The notes below the pieces were generated by a model, which saw nothing but the letters and a program-made list of their open reading frames with translations, searched no databases and was not told the origin of the DNA. From Anaerolineales bacterium (lineage in GTDB: Bacteria; Chloroflexota; Anaerolineae; 4572-78; J111), in the NCBI GenBank assembly GCA_012032575.1, contig JAAUSP010000108.1, positions 1-16,573 of the forward strand: a stretch of DNA of 16,573 nucleotides, given 5' to 3'. A program made the translations under genes and the position numbers. Shown here piece by piece: positions 7,206 through 14,370 of this stretch (position 1 is the first letter of the stretch; every line of letters begins with the position of its first letter).

Positions 7206-7589
7206 ATGTCCCATTTTACCCGGATAAAAACCCACATGGTCGAGAAGGAGTTTTTGCTTCAGGCGCTCAAGGATTTGGGTTATAGTTACGAAGAGGGCGA
7301 GGTTGACGTGCGCGGCTTTGCTGCTGCCCAAACCAAGGCCGAGATCAAAGTCCGCGCGGGCGGGTTTCTGGGCCGGGAGATTGGCTTCCGCAAAGCTGGC
7401 GACTCGTATGAGATGGTGGCTGACTGGTGGGGCATCGGCGGCCCCAAGCGGGAGGAGTTTCAGCAGCAGGTGACGCAGCGCTATGCCTACCATGCGGCGC
7501 GGACTAAACTGGAAGCTCAGGGCTTTAATCTGGTTACGGAAGAAGCGCACGACGGCCAGATTCGGCTGGTGCTGCGGCGGGTGGCGTAG
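7206..7589 (+). CDS. DUF1257 (Ycf35-like) protein
   Basis: This 127-residue soluble protein opens with the family signature MSHFTRIKT, followed by EKEFLLQALKDLGY. The central FLGREIGFRKAGDSYEMVADWWGI matches the family pattern in which conserved aromatic and Asp-Trp residues cluster. The C-terminus has AYHAARTKLEAQGFNLV. The family is known from cyanobacteria and plastids (Ycf35) and from scattered other bacteria; its biochemical role is undefined. It sits 93 bp upstream of the DUF2997 gene, its usual neighbour, so the two probably form a conserved pair. ATG at 7206 is preceded by AAAGG. Confidence 0.85.
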   Translation: MSHFTRIKTHMVEKEFLLQALKDLGYSYEEGEVDVRGFAAAQTKAEIKVRAGGFLGREIGFRKAGDSYEMVADWWGIGGPKREEFQQQVTQRYAYHAARTKLEAQGFNLVTEEAHDGQIRLVLRRVA

Positions 7590-7590
7590 C

Positions 7591-7650
7591 GAGATTAGAG
7601 ATTGGAGATTGGAGATTGGAGATTAGAGATTGGAGATTGGAGATTGGAGA
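7591..7650. repeat. Heptamer tandem repeat GAGATTG/GAGATTA
   Basis: Eight full 7 bp units and a partial one are present. The last base of the units follows the order A,G,G,G,A,G,G,G, giving a 28 bp higher-order period. One further unit stands alone at 7672-7678, directly before the DUF2997 start. The array fills the gap between DUF1257 and DUF2997. Confidence 0.95.
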
Positions 7651-7682
7651 CATTGTGCCCTCTGGGTATTGGAGATTGAAAG

Positions 7683-7892
7683 ATGGATTTGCAAGAGATT
7701 GAAGTGATTATTGGTAAGGATGGTCAGGTTCAGCTTTTGGTGCGGGGGGTGAAGGGGCTGACCTGCCTGGAGTTGACCCAAGAGTTGGAAGCAGTGCTGG
7801 GCGGTCAAATTGAGGCGCGGGAGATGACTCCCGAAGCCCAGGAGATAATTAAAGAACAGGTCGAGCAGTGGCAGCGGCAGAAAAGCGGGTAA
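7683..7892 (+). CDS. DUF2997 protein
   Basis: This 69-residue protein has the DUF2997 plan. An N-terminal strand EIEVIIGKDGQVQLLVRGVKG (5-25) is followed by CLELTQELEAVLGGQIEAREMTPEAQE (28-54), where C28 and the LGG-EAREMTPE segment are typical. A charged, Gln-rich tail ends the protein. The family is functionally uncharacterised and is regularly adjacent to DUF1257. The Shine-Dalgarno GGAG at 7671-7674 is provided by a stray copy of the heptamer repeat. Confidence 0.85.
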   Translation: MDLQEIEVIIGKDGQVQLLVRGVKGLTCLELTQELEAVLGGQIEAREMTPEAQEIIKEQVEQWQRQKSG

Positions 7893-7970
7893 CAAAGTTG
7901 GTTCGGTAACGCCAACCGTAACGAATAAAAGACGCCGGCACGGTATAGTGTTGGCAGGCTTGGAAGTATG

Positions 7971-8000
7971 AGGCCACCGTAAGGGTGGCCTTGTTATTTA
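7971..8000 (+). terminator. Rho-independent terminator after DUF2997
   Basis: The stem AGGCCACC (7971-7978) pairs perfectly with GGTGGCCT (7984-7991) across the loop GTAAG. It is followed by a T-rich tail (TTGTTATTTA). Confidence 0.8.
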
Positions 8001-8010
8001 TCCGGCTAAG

Positions 8011-8085
8011 GTCATTGCGAGGCCATAGGCCGATGCAATCTCCGCTTCAGAGGGGGGACTGCTTGGCCTGCGGCTTGCAGTGACA
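8011..8085. repeat. GTCATTGCGAGG-type dispersed fold-back repeat
   Basis: The left end GTCATTGCGAGGCC and the right end GGCCTGCGGCTTGCAGTGAC are imperfect inverted repeats enclosing GATGCAATCTCCGC. This belongs to a common style of short noncoding repeat in environmental bacterial genomes. No coding capacity is seen. Confidence 0.75.
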
Positions 8086-8103
8086 TAAACCAGGTAAAAC
8101 CGG

Positions 8104-8115
8104 CGGTTATAACCG
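8104..8115. repeat. 12 bp palindrome CGGTTATAACCG
   Basis: This perfect palindrome lies about 55 bp upstream of a possible -10 for the FAD oxidoreductase gene. It could be an operator, but its position relative to a promoter is uncertain. Confidence 0.4.
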
Positions 8116-8202
8116 ATTTAAACCCTCACACCTATCTTTTGGCAGATGAGTGAGCAACGGTTTGCGGCTATACTGGAACTATCTTTGCAACGAGGATAAA
8201 TT

Positions 8203-9528
8203 ATGACACCCAAAACAATAAACCTTCAAACCCTGTCGAATCCGGCCTTTGGCCGGGCTGTGGTCATCGGCAGTGGAATTGCCGGCCTGACCGCTGCGCG
8301 GGTTTTAGCCGATTATTTTACCGAAGTGACCATCATCGAGCGTGACAGCCAGCTCGACATTCCCCAGATTCGGCGCGGCGTGCCCCAGGCCCATCACGCG
8401 CACTCGCTGCCGGTGCGGGGCCAGCAGCTTTTGGAAAAACAGTTCCCCGGCCTGACCGCCGAATTAATCAGCCAGGGCGCGGAAGCGGTGCATGGCGGGA
8501 GTGAAATGGCCGTTTTTGTGGCCGGTGAGTACCACCAGATGCGCCAGCAGGCGGGACTGCTGACCCTGAGCAGCAGCCGGCCCTTGCTGGAAAGCGCGAT
8601 CTACCGCCGGGTGGCCGCCCATCCCAGGGTGCGGATTCTCTCGAACCACGGGGTCGAAGCCCTGCTGGTTGACCGCTCAGAACGGCGGATAATCGGGGTA
8701 CGCCTGCGCTGCCGGGGCGGCTGGCCGGCTCAGGAAGCTACCCTGGCCGCCGATGTGGTACTGGATGCCAGCGGGCGCGATTCGCAAGCGCCGCAGTGGC
8801 TGGCCGACTTGGGCTATACGCCGCCCCTGGAAAGTGTGGTCAATGCTTTTACCGGCTACAGCAGCCGCCTTTACCGCCGCCCGGTCAATTTTGGGCAAAG
8901 CTGGAAAACGCTGTATGTCCGGCCCACCCCGCACCACAGCACCCGCGGCGGGGTGATTCTGCCCATCGAGGGCGATCGCTGGCACGTGACCCTGCACGGC
9001 ATGGCCGGCGACCATCCGCCGACAAGCGAAGCCGGGTTTCTGGCCTTTGCCCGCAGCCTGGCCGTGCCGCAGTTTTATGAGGCTCTCTGTGCCGCCGAAC
9101 CGCTGACCGAGCCGCGCGGCTATCGCCGCACCGAAAACCGGGCGCGTCATTACGAACGCCTGCCCCGTCACCTCGAAGGGCTGCTGGTGTGCGGCGACGC
9201 CGTCTTCACCCTCAATCCGGTCCACGCGATGGGCATGACGGCAGCGGTGCTGGGCAGTCTGGCTCTGGACAAAACCCTGCAAGCGCATGGGGCTGCCGAC
9301 CTGACCGGTCTGGCGGGCGCGTTCCAGCAGCGCTTGAGCCGGACCATGACCGAACTGTGGAATATGACCACCGGCCAGGACCGGCGCTGGCCCCAGGTGG
9401 AAGTGACCGAGCCGCTGGAGCAGGCCCGCCGCGAACGTCGCCGGGCAGTCGCCACCATCGCCCAGGGGTCAACCCTACGGCGGGATCGGACCTCCAGCAG
9501 CACCGGGCTAAATGTGGCTTTTACGTAG
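8203..9528 (+). CDS. FAD-dependent oxidoreductase / monooxygenase-like
   Basis: The 441-residue protein carries an N-terminal Rossmann FAD site, VVIGSGIAGLTAARVLADYF (20-39), with the acidic ribose-binding end ERD (46-48). GVPQAHHAHSLPVRG (59-73) is the conserved segment just after it. VVLDASGRDSQAPQWL (185-200) corresponds to the DG-like second motif, and GLLVCGDAVFTLNPVHAMGMTAA (326-348) is the GD motif that binds the FAD ribityl chain. These place it among PHBH-like flavoproteins. In this subfamily the last motif normally reads NPVYGQGM; here VYGQ is VHAM, which may change flavin or substrate contacts. No substrate can be assigned. It stands alone, with CGAGGA before ATG 8203 and a hairpin directly after the stop. 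Confidence 0.85.
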   Translation: MTPKTINLQTLSNPAFGRAVVIGSGIAGLTAARVLADYFTEVTIIERDSQLDIPQIRRGVPQAHHAHSLPVRGQQLLEKQFPGLTAELISQGAEAVHGGSEMAVFVAGEYHQMRQQAGLLTLSSSRPLLESAIYRRVAAHPRVRILSNHGVEALLVDRSERRIIGVRLRCRGGWPAQEATLAADVVLDASGRDSQAPQWLADLGYTPPLESVVNAFTGYSSRLYRRPVNFGQSWKTLYVRPTPHHSTRGGVILPIEGDRWHVTLHGMAGDHPPTSEAGFLAFARSLAVPQFYEALCAAEPLTEPRGYRRTENRARHYERLPRHLEGLLVCGDAVFTLNPVHAMGMTAAVLGSLALDKTLQAHGAADLTGLAGAFQQRLSRTMTELWNMTTGQDRRWPQVEVTEPLEQARRERRRAVATIAQGSTLRRDRTSSSTGLNVAFT

Positions 9529-9538
9529 CAGCTAATCC

Positions 9539-9571
9539 AGACCTGACAGGTTTTCAAAACCTGTCAGGTCT
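9539..9571. terminator. Near-perfect hairpin between FAD gene and hsdM
   Basis: The 16 bp arms AGACCTGACAGGTTTT (9539-9554) and its exact complement (9556-9571) have a one-base centre. The stem is followed by TTTGCTC. It separates the convergent FAD gene (+) and hsdM (-), so it may work as a bidirectional terminator. Its form is also that of a dispersed intergenic repeat. Confidence 0.7.
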
Positions 9572-9609
9572 TTGCTCAACTCCAAATCTATATCACAGCC
9601 CCCACCCTC

Positions 9610-11094
9610 TTAATTCACCCCATTGATCGTCGCCATCAAATCCTTGAAGCCCTCCAGCGCCGCCTCGATGTTTTCGATGATCGAACCGGCCAGGATGTCG
9701 GGATCGGGCAGGTTGTCGAGGTCGGTCAGGGATTTGTCTTTGAGCCAGAAGATGTCGAGGTTGGTTTTGTCGCGGGCGATGATGTCGGCGTAGCTGAATT
9801 TGCGCCAGCGGCCTTCGGGGGTGTGGGGCGACCACGTTTCCTGCCGCCCGAACCGATTGTCGGGCTGGTAGCAGGTCACAAAGTCTTGCAGGTCTTCAAA
9901 CTGCAAGGGATTTTTCTTGAGGGTGAAGTGGATGTTGGTGCGGAAGTCGTAAATCCAGACGGCCTGGGTCCAGGGGTCTTTGCTGGCCGGTTTGTTGTCG
10001 AAAAAGAGCACGTTGGCCTTGACCCCCTGCTTGTAGAAAACGCCGGTGGGCAGGCGCAGAATGGTGTGCAGGTCGGTGGTTTGCAGCAGGCTTTTGCGGA
10101 CGGTTTCACCCGCGCCGCCTTCAAACAGGACGTTATCCGGCACGACCACGGCGGCCCGGCCCGTGCTTTTGAGCATGGTCCGAATGTGCTGGACAAAGTT
10201 GAGCTGCTTGTTGGAGGTGGTGGCCCAGAAATCCTGGCGGTTGTAGATAAAATCTTCCCGTTCTTCCTCGCCGGCCTCGTTGGTGGCGGTGATGCTGCTC
10301 TTTTTGCCAAAGGGGGGATTGGCCAGGACGTAATCAAACCGCTCGCCGGTATCGGCGATGAGGGCATCGGTGGGAGCGACCATGGACTCGCCGTCAATCT
10401 GGCCGATGTTGTGCAGAAACATATTCATCAGGCACAGCCGGCGGGTGCTGGCGACAATCTCGTTGCCGCGAAAGGTCTGGAGCTTGAGGAACTCCTTTTG
10501 CTGCCGGTTGAGGGCGTAGTGGCTGACCAGGTAATCATAGGCGGCCAGAAAGAAACCGCCGGTACCGCAGGCGGGGTCGGCGATGGCCTTTTCCGGCTCC
10601 GGGCGGACGCACTCGACCATGGCTTTAATCAGGGCGCGGGGGGTGAAGTATTGGCCCGCGCCGCTTTTGGTATCCTCGGCGTTCTTTTCGAGCAGGCCCT
10701 CGTAAATGTCGCCCTTTATATCCGCGCCCAGCAGCAGCCAGTTTTCGTTGTCCACCATATCAATCACTTTGAAGAGCATGGCCGGGTCTTGAATTTTGTT
10801 TTGCGCTTTGGTGAAGATTTGGCCGAGCATCCCCGGTTTCTGGCCCAGGGTGTGAAGCAGGGTGACATAATGGCCCTCCAGTTCGGCCCCTTTTTTGCCG
10901 CGCAGGCTGTCCCAACTCCATTCGGCGGGAACATCAATGGGCCGGTTGTAGGGCGGTTTGGCGTATTCGGCGGCCATTTTGAGGAAGATGAGGTAGGTCA
11001 GTTGTTCCAGGTAATCGCCGTAGCTGACGCCGGCATCACGCAGAACGTTGCAGAAGCTCCAGACTTTGGAGACGATGGCGCTGGTTTGAGTCAT
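9610..11094 (-). CDS. hsdM: Type I restriction-modification DNA methyltransferase subunit
   Basis: The 494-residue protein forms M2S with HsdS and transfers methyl groups from AdoMet to adenine N6 in the target site. The HsdM N-terminal helical domain is visible (VWSFCNVLRDAGVSYGDYLEQLTYLIFLKM, 11-40). Motif X is AGQYFTPRALIKAMV (146-160), motif I is DPACGTGGF (173-181) and the catalytic motif IV is NPPF (259-262). The length is usual and all motifs are intact. ATG 11094 is preceded by AAAGGA at a good distance. On the minus strand it is the most distal of the hsd genes (order R, S, M), separated from hsdS by a Phd/VapC module in the opposite direction and by GxxExxY. It therefore probably needs its own promoter in the repeat-containing gap 11095-11245. 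Confidence 0.95.
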   Translation of the reverse strand: MTQTSAIVSKVWSFCNVLRDAGVSYGDYLEQLTYLIFLKMAAEYAKPPYNRPIDVPAEWSWDSLRGKKGAELEGHYVTLLHTLGQKPGMLGQIFTKAQNKIQDPAMLFKVIDMVDNENWLLLGADIKGDIYEGLLEKNAEDTKSGAGQYFTPRALIKAMVECVRPEPEKAIADPACGTGGFFLAAYDYLVSHYALNRQQKEFLKLQTFRGNEIVASTRRLCLMNMFLHNIGQIDGESMVAPTDALIADTGERFDYVLANPPFGKKSSITATNEAGEEEREDFIYNRQDFWATTSNKQLNFVQHIRTMLKSTGRAAVVVPDNVLFEGGAGETVRKSLLQTTDLHTILRLPTGVFYKQGVKANVLFFDNKPASKDPWTQAVWIYDFRTNIHFTLKKNPLQFEDLQDFVTCYQPDNRFGRQETWSPHTPEGRWRKFSYADIIARDKTNLDIFWLKDKSLTDLDNLPDPDILAGSIIENIEAALEGFKDLMATINGVN

Positions 11095-11110
11095 ATGGGT
11101 TCCTTTTTAT

Positions 11111-11190
11111 ACAAGAGACGCAAGAGGCGCAAAGGACGCAAAAGTTCTTTAAATTTTTAACCGTTTGCGTCTTTAGCGTCTTTTGCGTTT
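11111..11190. repeat. 9-mer inverted repeat element, copy 1
   Basis: The left arm, AGACGCAAGAGGCGCAAAGG from 11116, consists of 9 bp units. The right arm ends GCGTCTTTTGCGTTT. It lies between the divergent starts of hsdM and the Phd antitoxin. Confidence 0.85.
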
Positions 11191-11203
11191 ATCTCTGCAC
11201 TCT

Positions 11204-11222
11204 TGTACAATTAGATTGTACA
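11204..11222. promoter_or_regulatory. Candidate operator for the Phd/VapC module
   Basis: The inverted repeat TGTACAAT-TAG-ATTGTACA has 8 bp perfect arms and a 3 bp spacer. It lies 23 bp before the antitoxin ATG. Phd/YefM antitoxins normally repress their own operon by binding such a palindrome, so this is the likely operator. Confidence 0.6.
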
Positions 11223-11245
11223 GTAATCACCTGCAAGGAGGCAAT

Positions 11246-11473
11246 ATGATTAGCATTGGTATTAGCGAATTTAGAGCGAAGATGATCTATTTTGCAAAAG
11301 TTCAAAACGGCGAAGTTGTCACCTTGACTTCACGCGGCGCGGAAGTGGCCCGCCTGGTGCCGCCTGAGTTCGCCCAGGCCGCGGCCCGGCAAGAGTTAGA
11401 CCGGCTCCGCCAGACGGCGGTTGTGGGCGATGTGCTTTCACCGCTGGGCGAACGTTGGGACGAGGCCGAATGA
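11246..11473 (+). CDS. Phd/YefM-family antitoxin
   Basis: The 75-residue protein starts MISIGISEFRAKMIYFAKVQNGEVVTLTSRGAEVARLVP, the Phd/YefM fold in which the N-terminal strand-helix dimerises and binds DNA and ITRRGxPVARLVP-like residues follow. The C-terminal half (about 40-75) would wrap the toxin. I chose ATG 11246 because AAGGAGG lies 4 bases upstream; an in-frame extension to 11183 would run through the repeat and operator and is unlikely. Its stop overlaps the toxin start (ATGA at 11470-11473). It is expected to neutralise the downstream PIN RNase and autoregulate through the operator at 11204-11222. Confidence 0.85.
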   Translation: MISIGISEFRAKMIYFAKVQNGEVVTLTSRGAEVARLVPPEFAQAAARQELDRLRQTAVVGDVLSPLGERWDEAE

Positions 11474-11865
11474 TTGTCCTGGATACGCACGTCATTATTT
11501 GGGATGCCCTGGCCCCGGAGCGTCTCTCCGAACCAGCGCGGACGGCCATTGCCCAGGCCAATCAAAGCGACGGCCTGATCATTTGCGATATTTCCGTGTG
11601 GGAAATCGCTATGCTCCTGCAAAAAGGCCGGGTCCAGGTCCAGACCGATCCGTTGACCTTCATCAATCTGGTGTTGCAGTCCAACAAAGTGCGGGTCCAG
11701 CCGATTACCCCACCCATCGCTATCCTGGCGACCCAATTTCCCGCTTCCATCAACCAGGACCCGGCTGACCGGCTGATTGCCGCTACCGCCCTGGCCGAAC
11801 ATGCCACCCTGGTGACAGCCGACCGTAACTTGCAAGCCGCCAGCCTGATTCCGACGCTGTGGTGA
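11470..11865 (+). CDS. vapC: VapC-type PIN-domain RNase toxin
   Basis: The 131-residue protein has the four acidic PIN positions: Asp5 in MIVLDTHVIIW, Glu45 in SVWEIAML, Asp100 in DPADRLIAATAL and Asp118 in TLVTADRNLQ. These bind Mg2+ and cut RNA. The DTHxxxW start and the DPADRxIAATA motif are typical of the subgroup paired with Phd-like antitoxins. Translation start is set at 11470, where ATG overlaps the antitoxin stop by four bases (ATGA). An in-frame start at 11455 would add five residues within the antitoxin and is less likely. The gene runs opposite to the hsd genes around it. The repeat element starts three bases after the stop codon. Confidence 0.9.
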   Translation: MIVLDTHVIIWDALAPERLSEPARTAIAQANQSDGLIICDISVWEIAMLLQKGRVQVQTDPLTFINLVLQSNKVRVQPITPPIAILATQFPASINQDPADRLIAATALAEHATLVTADRNLQAASLIPTLW

Positions 11866-11868
11866 TGA

Positions 11869-11945
11869 TTAACGCTAAAGGCGCAGAGGGCGCAAAAATT
11901 TTTAAACGTTAGCGCCTCTTGCGTCTTTAGCGCCTTTTGCGTTTT
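11869..11945. repeat. 9-mer inverted repeat element, copy 2
   Basis: It starts TTAACGCTAAAGGCGC and ends GCGCCTTTTGCGTTTT, with an AAATTTTTAAA-like centre. It fills the whole gap between the convergent vapC (+) and GxxExxY (-) genes, and the GxxExxY stop codon uses its last bases. It could act as a bidirectional terminator here. Confidence 0.85.
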
Positions 11946-12324
11946 ACAATCCATTCACCACCCGATGAATCCCGTTTTTGACCAACGCCTCGCCAAAGTT
12001 GATAACCAGCCCCAACTTAAGGCCGGTCAGTCGCAAATAAGTCAGCAATTGAGTTTCAAAAATCAAATGGTATTGGGTGGTGGCTTTACACTCAATAATC
12101 ACTTTTTCGCCCACAATAAGGTCAATCTTCAGGGGAGAAGCCAGAGTTTGCCCTTTGTAGCGAATGGGCAAAGCCACCTGCCGTTCAACCTTCAGGCCCC
12201 GCTGGACCAGTTCCCAGGCCAGGGCTTCTTCGTAAACGCTTTCCAGCAGCCCCGGCCCGCCCAGGGTGCGATGGACTTCGATGGCGCACTCGTAGATGAT
12301 GCGGCTGAGTTCGTTTTCGTTCAT
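11944..12324 (-). CDS. GxxExxY-family protein
   Basis: The 126-residue protein carries the name-giving motif GLLESVY (25-31), after YECAIEVHRTLG (11-22). A PD-(D/E)xK-like core follows: Asp68 in LKIDLIVGEK and Glu78-x-Lys80 in VIIECKA. QLLTYLRLTGLKLGLVINFG (92-111) completes the fold. The family is related to restriction-endonuclease-like nucleases and is frequent in environmental genomes next to repeats and defence genes; its function is not established. There is no good Shine-Dalgarno before ATG 12324. The gene sits between copies 2 and 3 of the repeat element, and its stop codon lies in copy 2. Confidence 0.85.
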   Translation of the reverse strand: MNENELSRIIYECAIEVHRTLGGPGLLESVYEEALAWELVQRGLKVERQVALPIRYKGQTLASPLKIDLIVGEKVIIECKATTQYHLIFETQLLTYLRLTGLKLGLVINFGEALVKNGIHRVVNGL

Positions 12325-12330
12325 GGGGTT

Positions 12331-12424
12331 TTTAACGCAAAAGACGCTAAAGACGCAAGGGACGCCAGCGTTTTTTATTTAAACGTTTGCGCCTCTAGCG
12401 TCTTTAGCGCCCTTTGCGTTTTTA
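12331..12424. repeat. 9-mer inverted repeat element, copy 3, overlapping hsdS
   Basis: It starts TTTAACGCAAAAGACGC and ends GCGCCCTTTGCGTTTTTA. Its right arm (12379-12420) is translated as the last 13 residues of HsdS, NAKGAKDARGANV. The 9 bp period reads as the tripeptide pattern (N/D/G)-A-(K/R/N). Confidence 0.85.
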
Positions 12425-13869
12425 ATCCTTTCCAGCAAAAGTGTAGCCGGCTCATCATGGGCATCCTGCGGCAGCAGCTTCCCGGCAAAAGCCTGCTTGA
12501 GAATGCTTTGCCGCAGCGCCTCCGCCTGTTGCAGCGACGTTTCGATGGTTTCTTCCAGCTTGTCTATCACCGATAGCCGGGCTTCGATTTCGGCGATGAT
12601 GGCTTGTTGTTCTTCGAGTGAGCAGATAGGAATTTTCAAATTCTCTACTTTGGACAGACTCAACGTATGTAACCCGGATGTCGAACTTGCTACACTGACA
12701 ATGAAATTACGTCCAGTCCAAGAAAGCAAAAAGTAAAGGATGAACTTTGAACTAAAATTTAAAAGTGGTCTGGCTTTGATTATATGATTTTGGTGGGCAC
12801 AACCTTTTATCTCATCATTCCAAATTGCTACTCGACCAATTTGGTCAATACTTCCATTTCCTTCAACAATGAGCAAGTCATTCTTACAGAGAGACACGCG
12901 GTTTAATTCACTTTCATTAATTCCGATTTCGTGAACTTCTTTCAGATCTAGTTTGTTTGCATACACATTTGCAACACGAAGATATGGAACCTTTAGATTG
13001 AGCGTTTCCCTTTTTGAATTTTTAGTTAAGCCACCCAACACATCACTAATGGCAGAGAGTTTAGTCCACACCCACCCCTCCGGCAGACCCGGCAACTCGG
13101 CCAATTCAGACTCGGTTAGAGGGGGCAGAGATTTGGCCGGTTTGCCGTTTTGGGCGCGTTCGGCCTGAATTTGAGCGAGTAGTTCGGCGGCGGGGGGTGG
13201 AGTGTGCTGCTGCCGCCACTGCTCCGTCAGCTTGCCCTCGAAGGCGTATTTGAGCACGGCCTGGCGGTAGATTTTGAGCTGTGCCTGCGCCGTTTCCAGG
13301 GCAGCGATGCTATGATCCAGGTCGCTGAACAGTTCCTCGATTTTGGCGACGATGCGGTGCTGCTCGGCGAGGGGGGGGAGGGGAAGGGTAAATTGTCTAA
13401 TTGTACCCATTGATAATGAACTTTGTGTTACAGCTTTCGACTTGCTATGAATTTGTTTTTGGCCGGAGGAAGAAAGTAGATAATACATCACAAATTGTGG
13501 GTTAGATACCAACTCGTCAAGAACTATCTTGCCGACGTTCGGTCCCAAATGATACCGCTGATTACTTCTTGGCAATATCGCCACGGTGCCAATTGTACCT
13601 ACGTATGCAATTAATATCTCTCCGCCACGTAGTTGTGAGCGAGGCAAACCATCAGATGTCTCAATATCAATGTATTTGAAATTCTCATCCCTAAACTCGC
13701 CATAGCCAACATTTAAGCCTCTGATAACTTTTACTGGACCCGACTCTTGATACTTGATATATTTCGTAAACTCGAATCCTGCAAGTTTCGTAACCCAAGC
13801 AATGTTATCTATTGTTGTCCAAACCCACCCTTTGGGTAAATCGGTTGTCTGTGTGTCGGTGTTGGTCAT
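12379..13869 (-). CDS. hsdS: Type I restriction-modification specificity subunit
   Basis: The 496-residue protein sets the DNA target of the complex. It has the two-fold HsdS layout. Half 1 runs from LPKGWVWT (11-18) through TRD1 to LPPLAEQHRIVAKIEELFSDLD (164-185) and YAFEGKLTEQW (208-218). Half 2 runs from LPEGWVWT (262-269) through TRD2 to CSLEEQQAIIAEIEARLSVID (416-436) and QAFAGKLLPQD (459-469). The TRD-coding segments (about 13390-13830 and 12640-13060) are visibly AT-richer than the conserved helices, in keeping with exchange of recognition domains. The last 13 residues come from a repeat element, so the ancestral C-terminus probably ended near 483. A truncated copy of this gene's start lies at 14703-14753. 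Confidence 0.95.
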   Translation of the reverse strand: MTNTDTQTTDLPKGWVWTTIDNIAWVTKLAGFEFTKYIKYQESGPVKVIRGLNVGYGEFRDENFKYIDIETSDGLPRSQLRGGEILIAYVGTIGTVAILPRSNQRYHLGPNVGKIVLDELVSNPQFVMYYLLSSSGQKQIHSKSKAVTQSSLSMGTIRQFTLPLPPLAEQHRIVAKIEELFSDLDHSIAALETAQAQLKIYRQAVLKYAFEGKLTEQWRQQHTPPPAAELLAQIQAERAQNGKPAKSLPPLTESELAELPGLPEGWVWTKLSAISDVLGGLTKNSKRETLNLKVPYLRVANVYANKLDLKEVHEIGINESELNRVSLCKNDLLIVEGNGSIDQIGRVAIWNDEIKGCAHQNHIIKARPLLNFSSKFILYFLLSWTGRNFIVSVASSTSGLHTLSLSKVENLKIPICSLEEQQAIIAEIEARLSVIDKLEETIETSLQQAEALRQSILKQAFAGKLLPQDAHDEPATLLLERIKNAKGAKDARGANV

Positions 13870-13881
13870 TACAAGTTTCCA

Positions 13882-13972
13882 GTTTTAACGCAAAAGACGC
13901 AAGAGGCGCAAAGGGCGCAAGCGGGTTTAAACGTTAGCGCCTTTAGCGCCTTTAGCGTCTCTTGCGTTTTAA
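13882..13972. repeat. 9-mer inverted repeat element, copy 4
   Basis: The left arm from AACGCAAAAGACGC has units GACGCAAGA, GGCGCAAAG and GGCGCAAGC. The right arm has GCGCCTTTA, GCGCCTTTA and GCGTCTCTT. It lies directly upstream of hsdS and is gaplessly alignable with copy 5 at an offset of 884 bp. Confidence 0.85.
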
Positions 13973-13975
13973 TTT

Positions 13976-14022
13976 TTAACACCAAAGACGCAAGAGGCGC
14001 AAGGGGCGCAAGCGGGTTTTTA
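13976..14022. repeat. Half copy of the 9-mer repeat element
   Basis: Only the left-arm type is present (CAAAGACGCAAGAGGCGCAA and onwards to GCGGGTTTTTAA). It follows copy 4 directly and provides the TAA stop of the DUF5615 gene. It looks like a truncated second element. Confidence 0.8.
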
Positions 14023-14370
14023 AATATATCGTACCTGGTTTTGCATCTCTTCCCAGGTAACATGGTTGAGAATGAGCAGCAAGCGCCGCACAATTTCGTG
14101 GGGGGCATGGCGAGCAGCCAAAATAAGGCCGTAATGGGGTTGGCCGGCCTCAAAGTAAGCGGCGGCCAACGCCTCAAAATCGGCCCGGTTGTGGGTGAGC
14201 AGAGTTTTTTGGTGGCTGACGGCATATTCCAATTGGGCCACATCGCTGCCACCCAGTTGGCCGGCGTCTCTTGTAGTTTCGGCGGTAAAGCCGTAGCCGC
14301 GCAGGATATCCGCCACCAAAATATCAACATCTTCATCCAGATACAGTTCAATGAATAGAGGTTGACTCAC
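14020..14370 (-). CDS. DUF5615 PIN-like toxin
   Basis: The 116-residue protein begins IELYLDEDVDILVADILRGYGF, with the acidic cluster Asp12-Glu13-Asp14. It continues TRDAGQLGGSDVAQLEYAVSHQKTLLTHNRADFEAL (33-68), with the TxNxxDF motif (60-65) of DUF5615, a PIN-like nuclease family thought to be a toxin. It uses a GTG start (14370) with GGAG upstream and overlaps the end of the DUF433 gene by 23 bp, typical of an antitoxin-first TA operon. The stop codon lies in a repeat half-copy. TA activity is inferred from family and pairing. Confidence 0.85.
   Translation of the reverse strand: MSQPLFIELYLDEDVDILVADILRGYGFTAETTRDAGQLGGSDVAQLEYAVSHQKTLLTHNRADFEALAAAYFEAGQPHYGLILAARHAPHEIVRRLLLILNHVTWEEMQNQVRYI

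Larger units (their letters stand above)
7893..8202. other. Intergenic region with terminator, repeat and palindrome
   Basis: No gene is seen. It contains a terminator (7971-8000), a GTCATTGCGAGG-type repeat (8011-8085) and a 12 bp palindrome (8104-8115). A possible -10 TATACT (8169-8174) lies upstream of the FAD gene. Confidence 0.6.

Noticed and set aside
7591..7650. CRISPR array
   Set aside because: Units are 7 bp and directly adjacent with no spacers, and no cas gene is present.
7893..7970. Small RNA or riboswitch between DUF2997 and its terminator
   Set aside because: Short hairpins such as GGTTCGGTAACGCCAACC are present, but there is no recognisable family structure and the terminator is explained by the upstream operon.
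9823..11160. 445-residue open frame on the plus strand opposite hsdM
   Set aside because: It is a shadow of the GC-rich third codon positions of hsdM. It is Gly/Val-rich without domains, and hsdM has all its catalytic motifs.
11183..11245. N-terminal extension of the Phd antitoxin
   Set aside because: It would translate the repeat end and the operator. A strong Shine-Dalgarno precedes ATG 11246.
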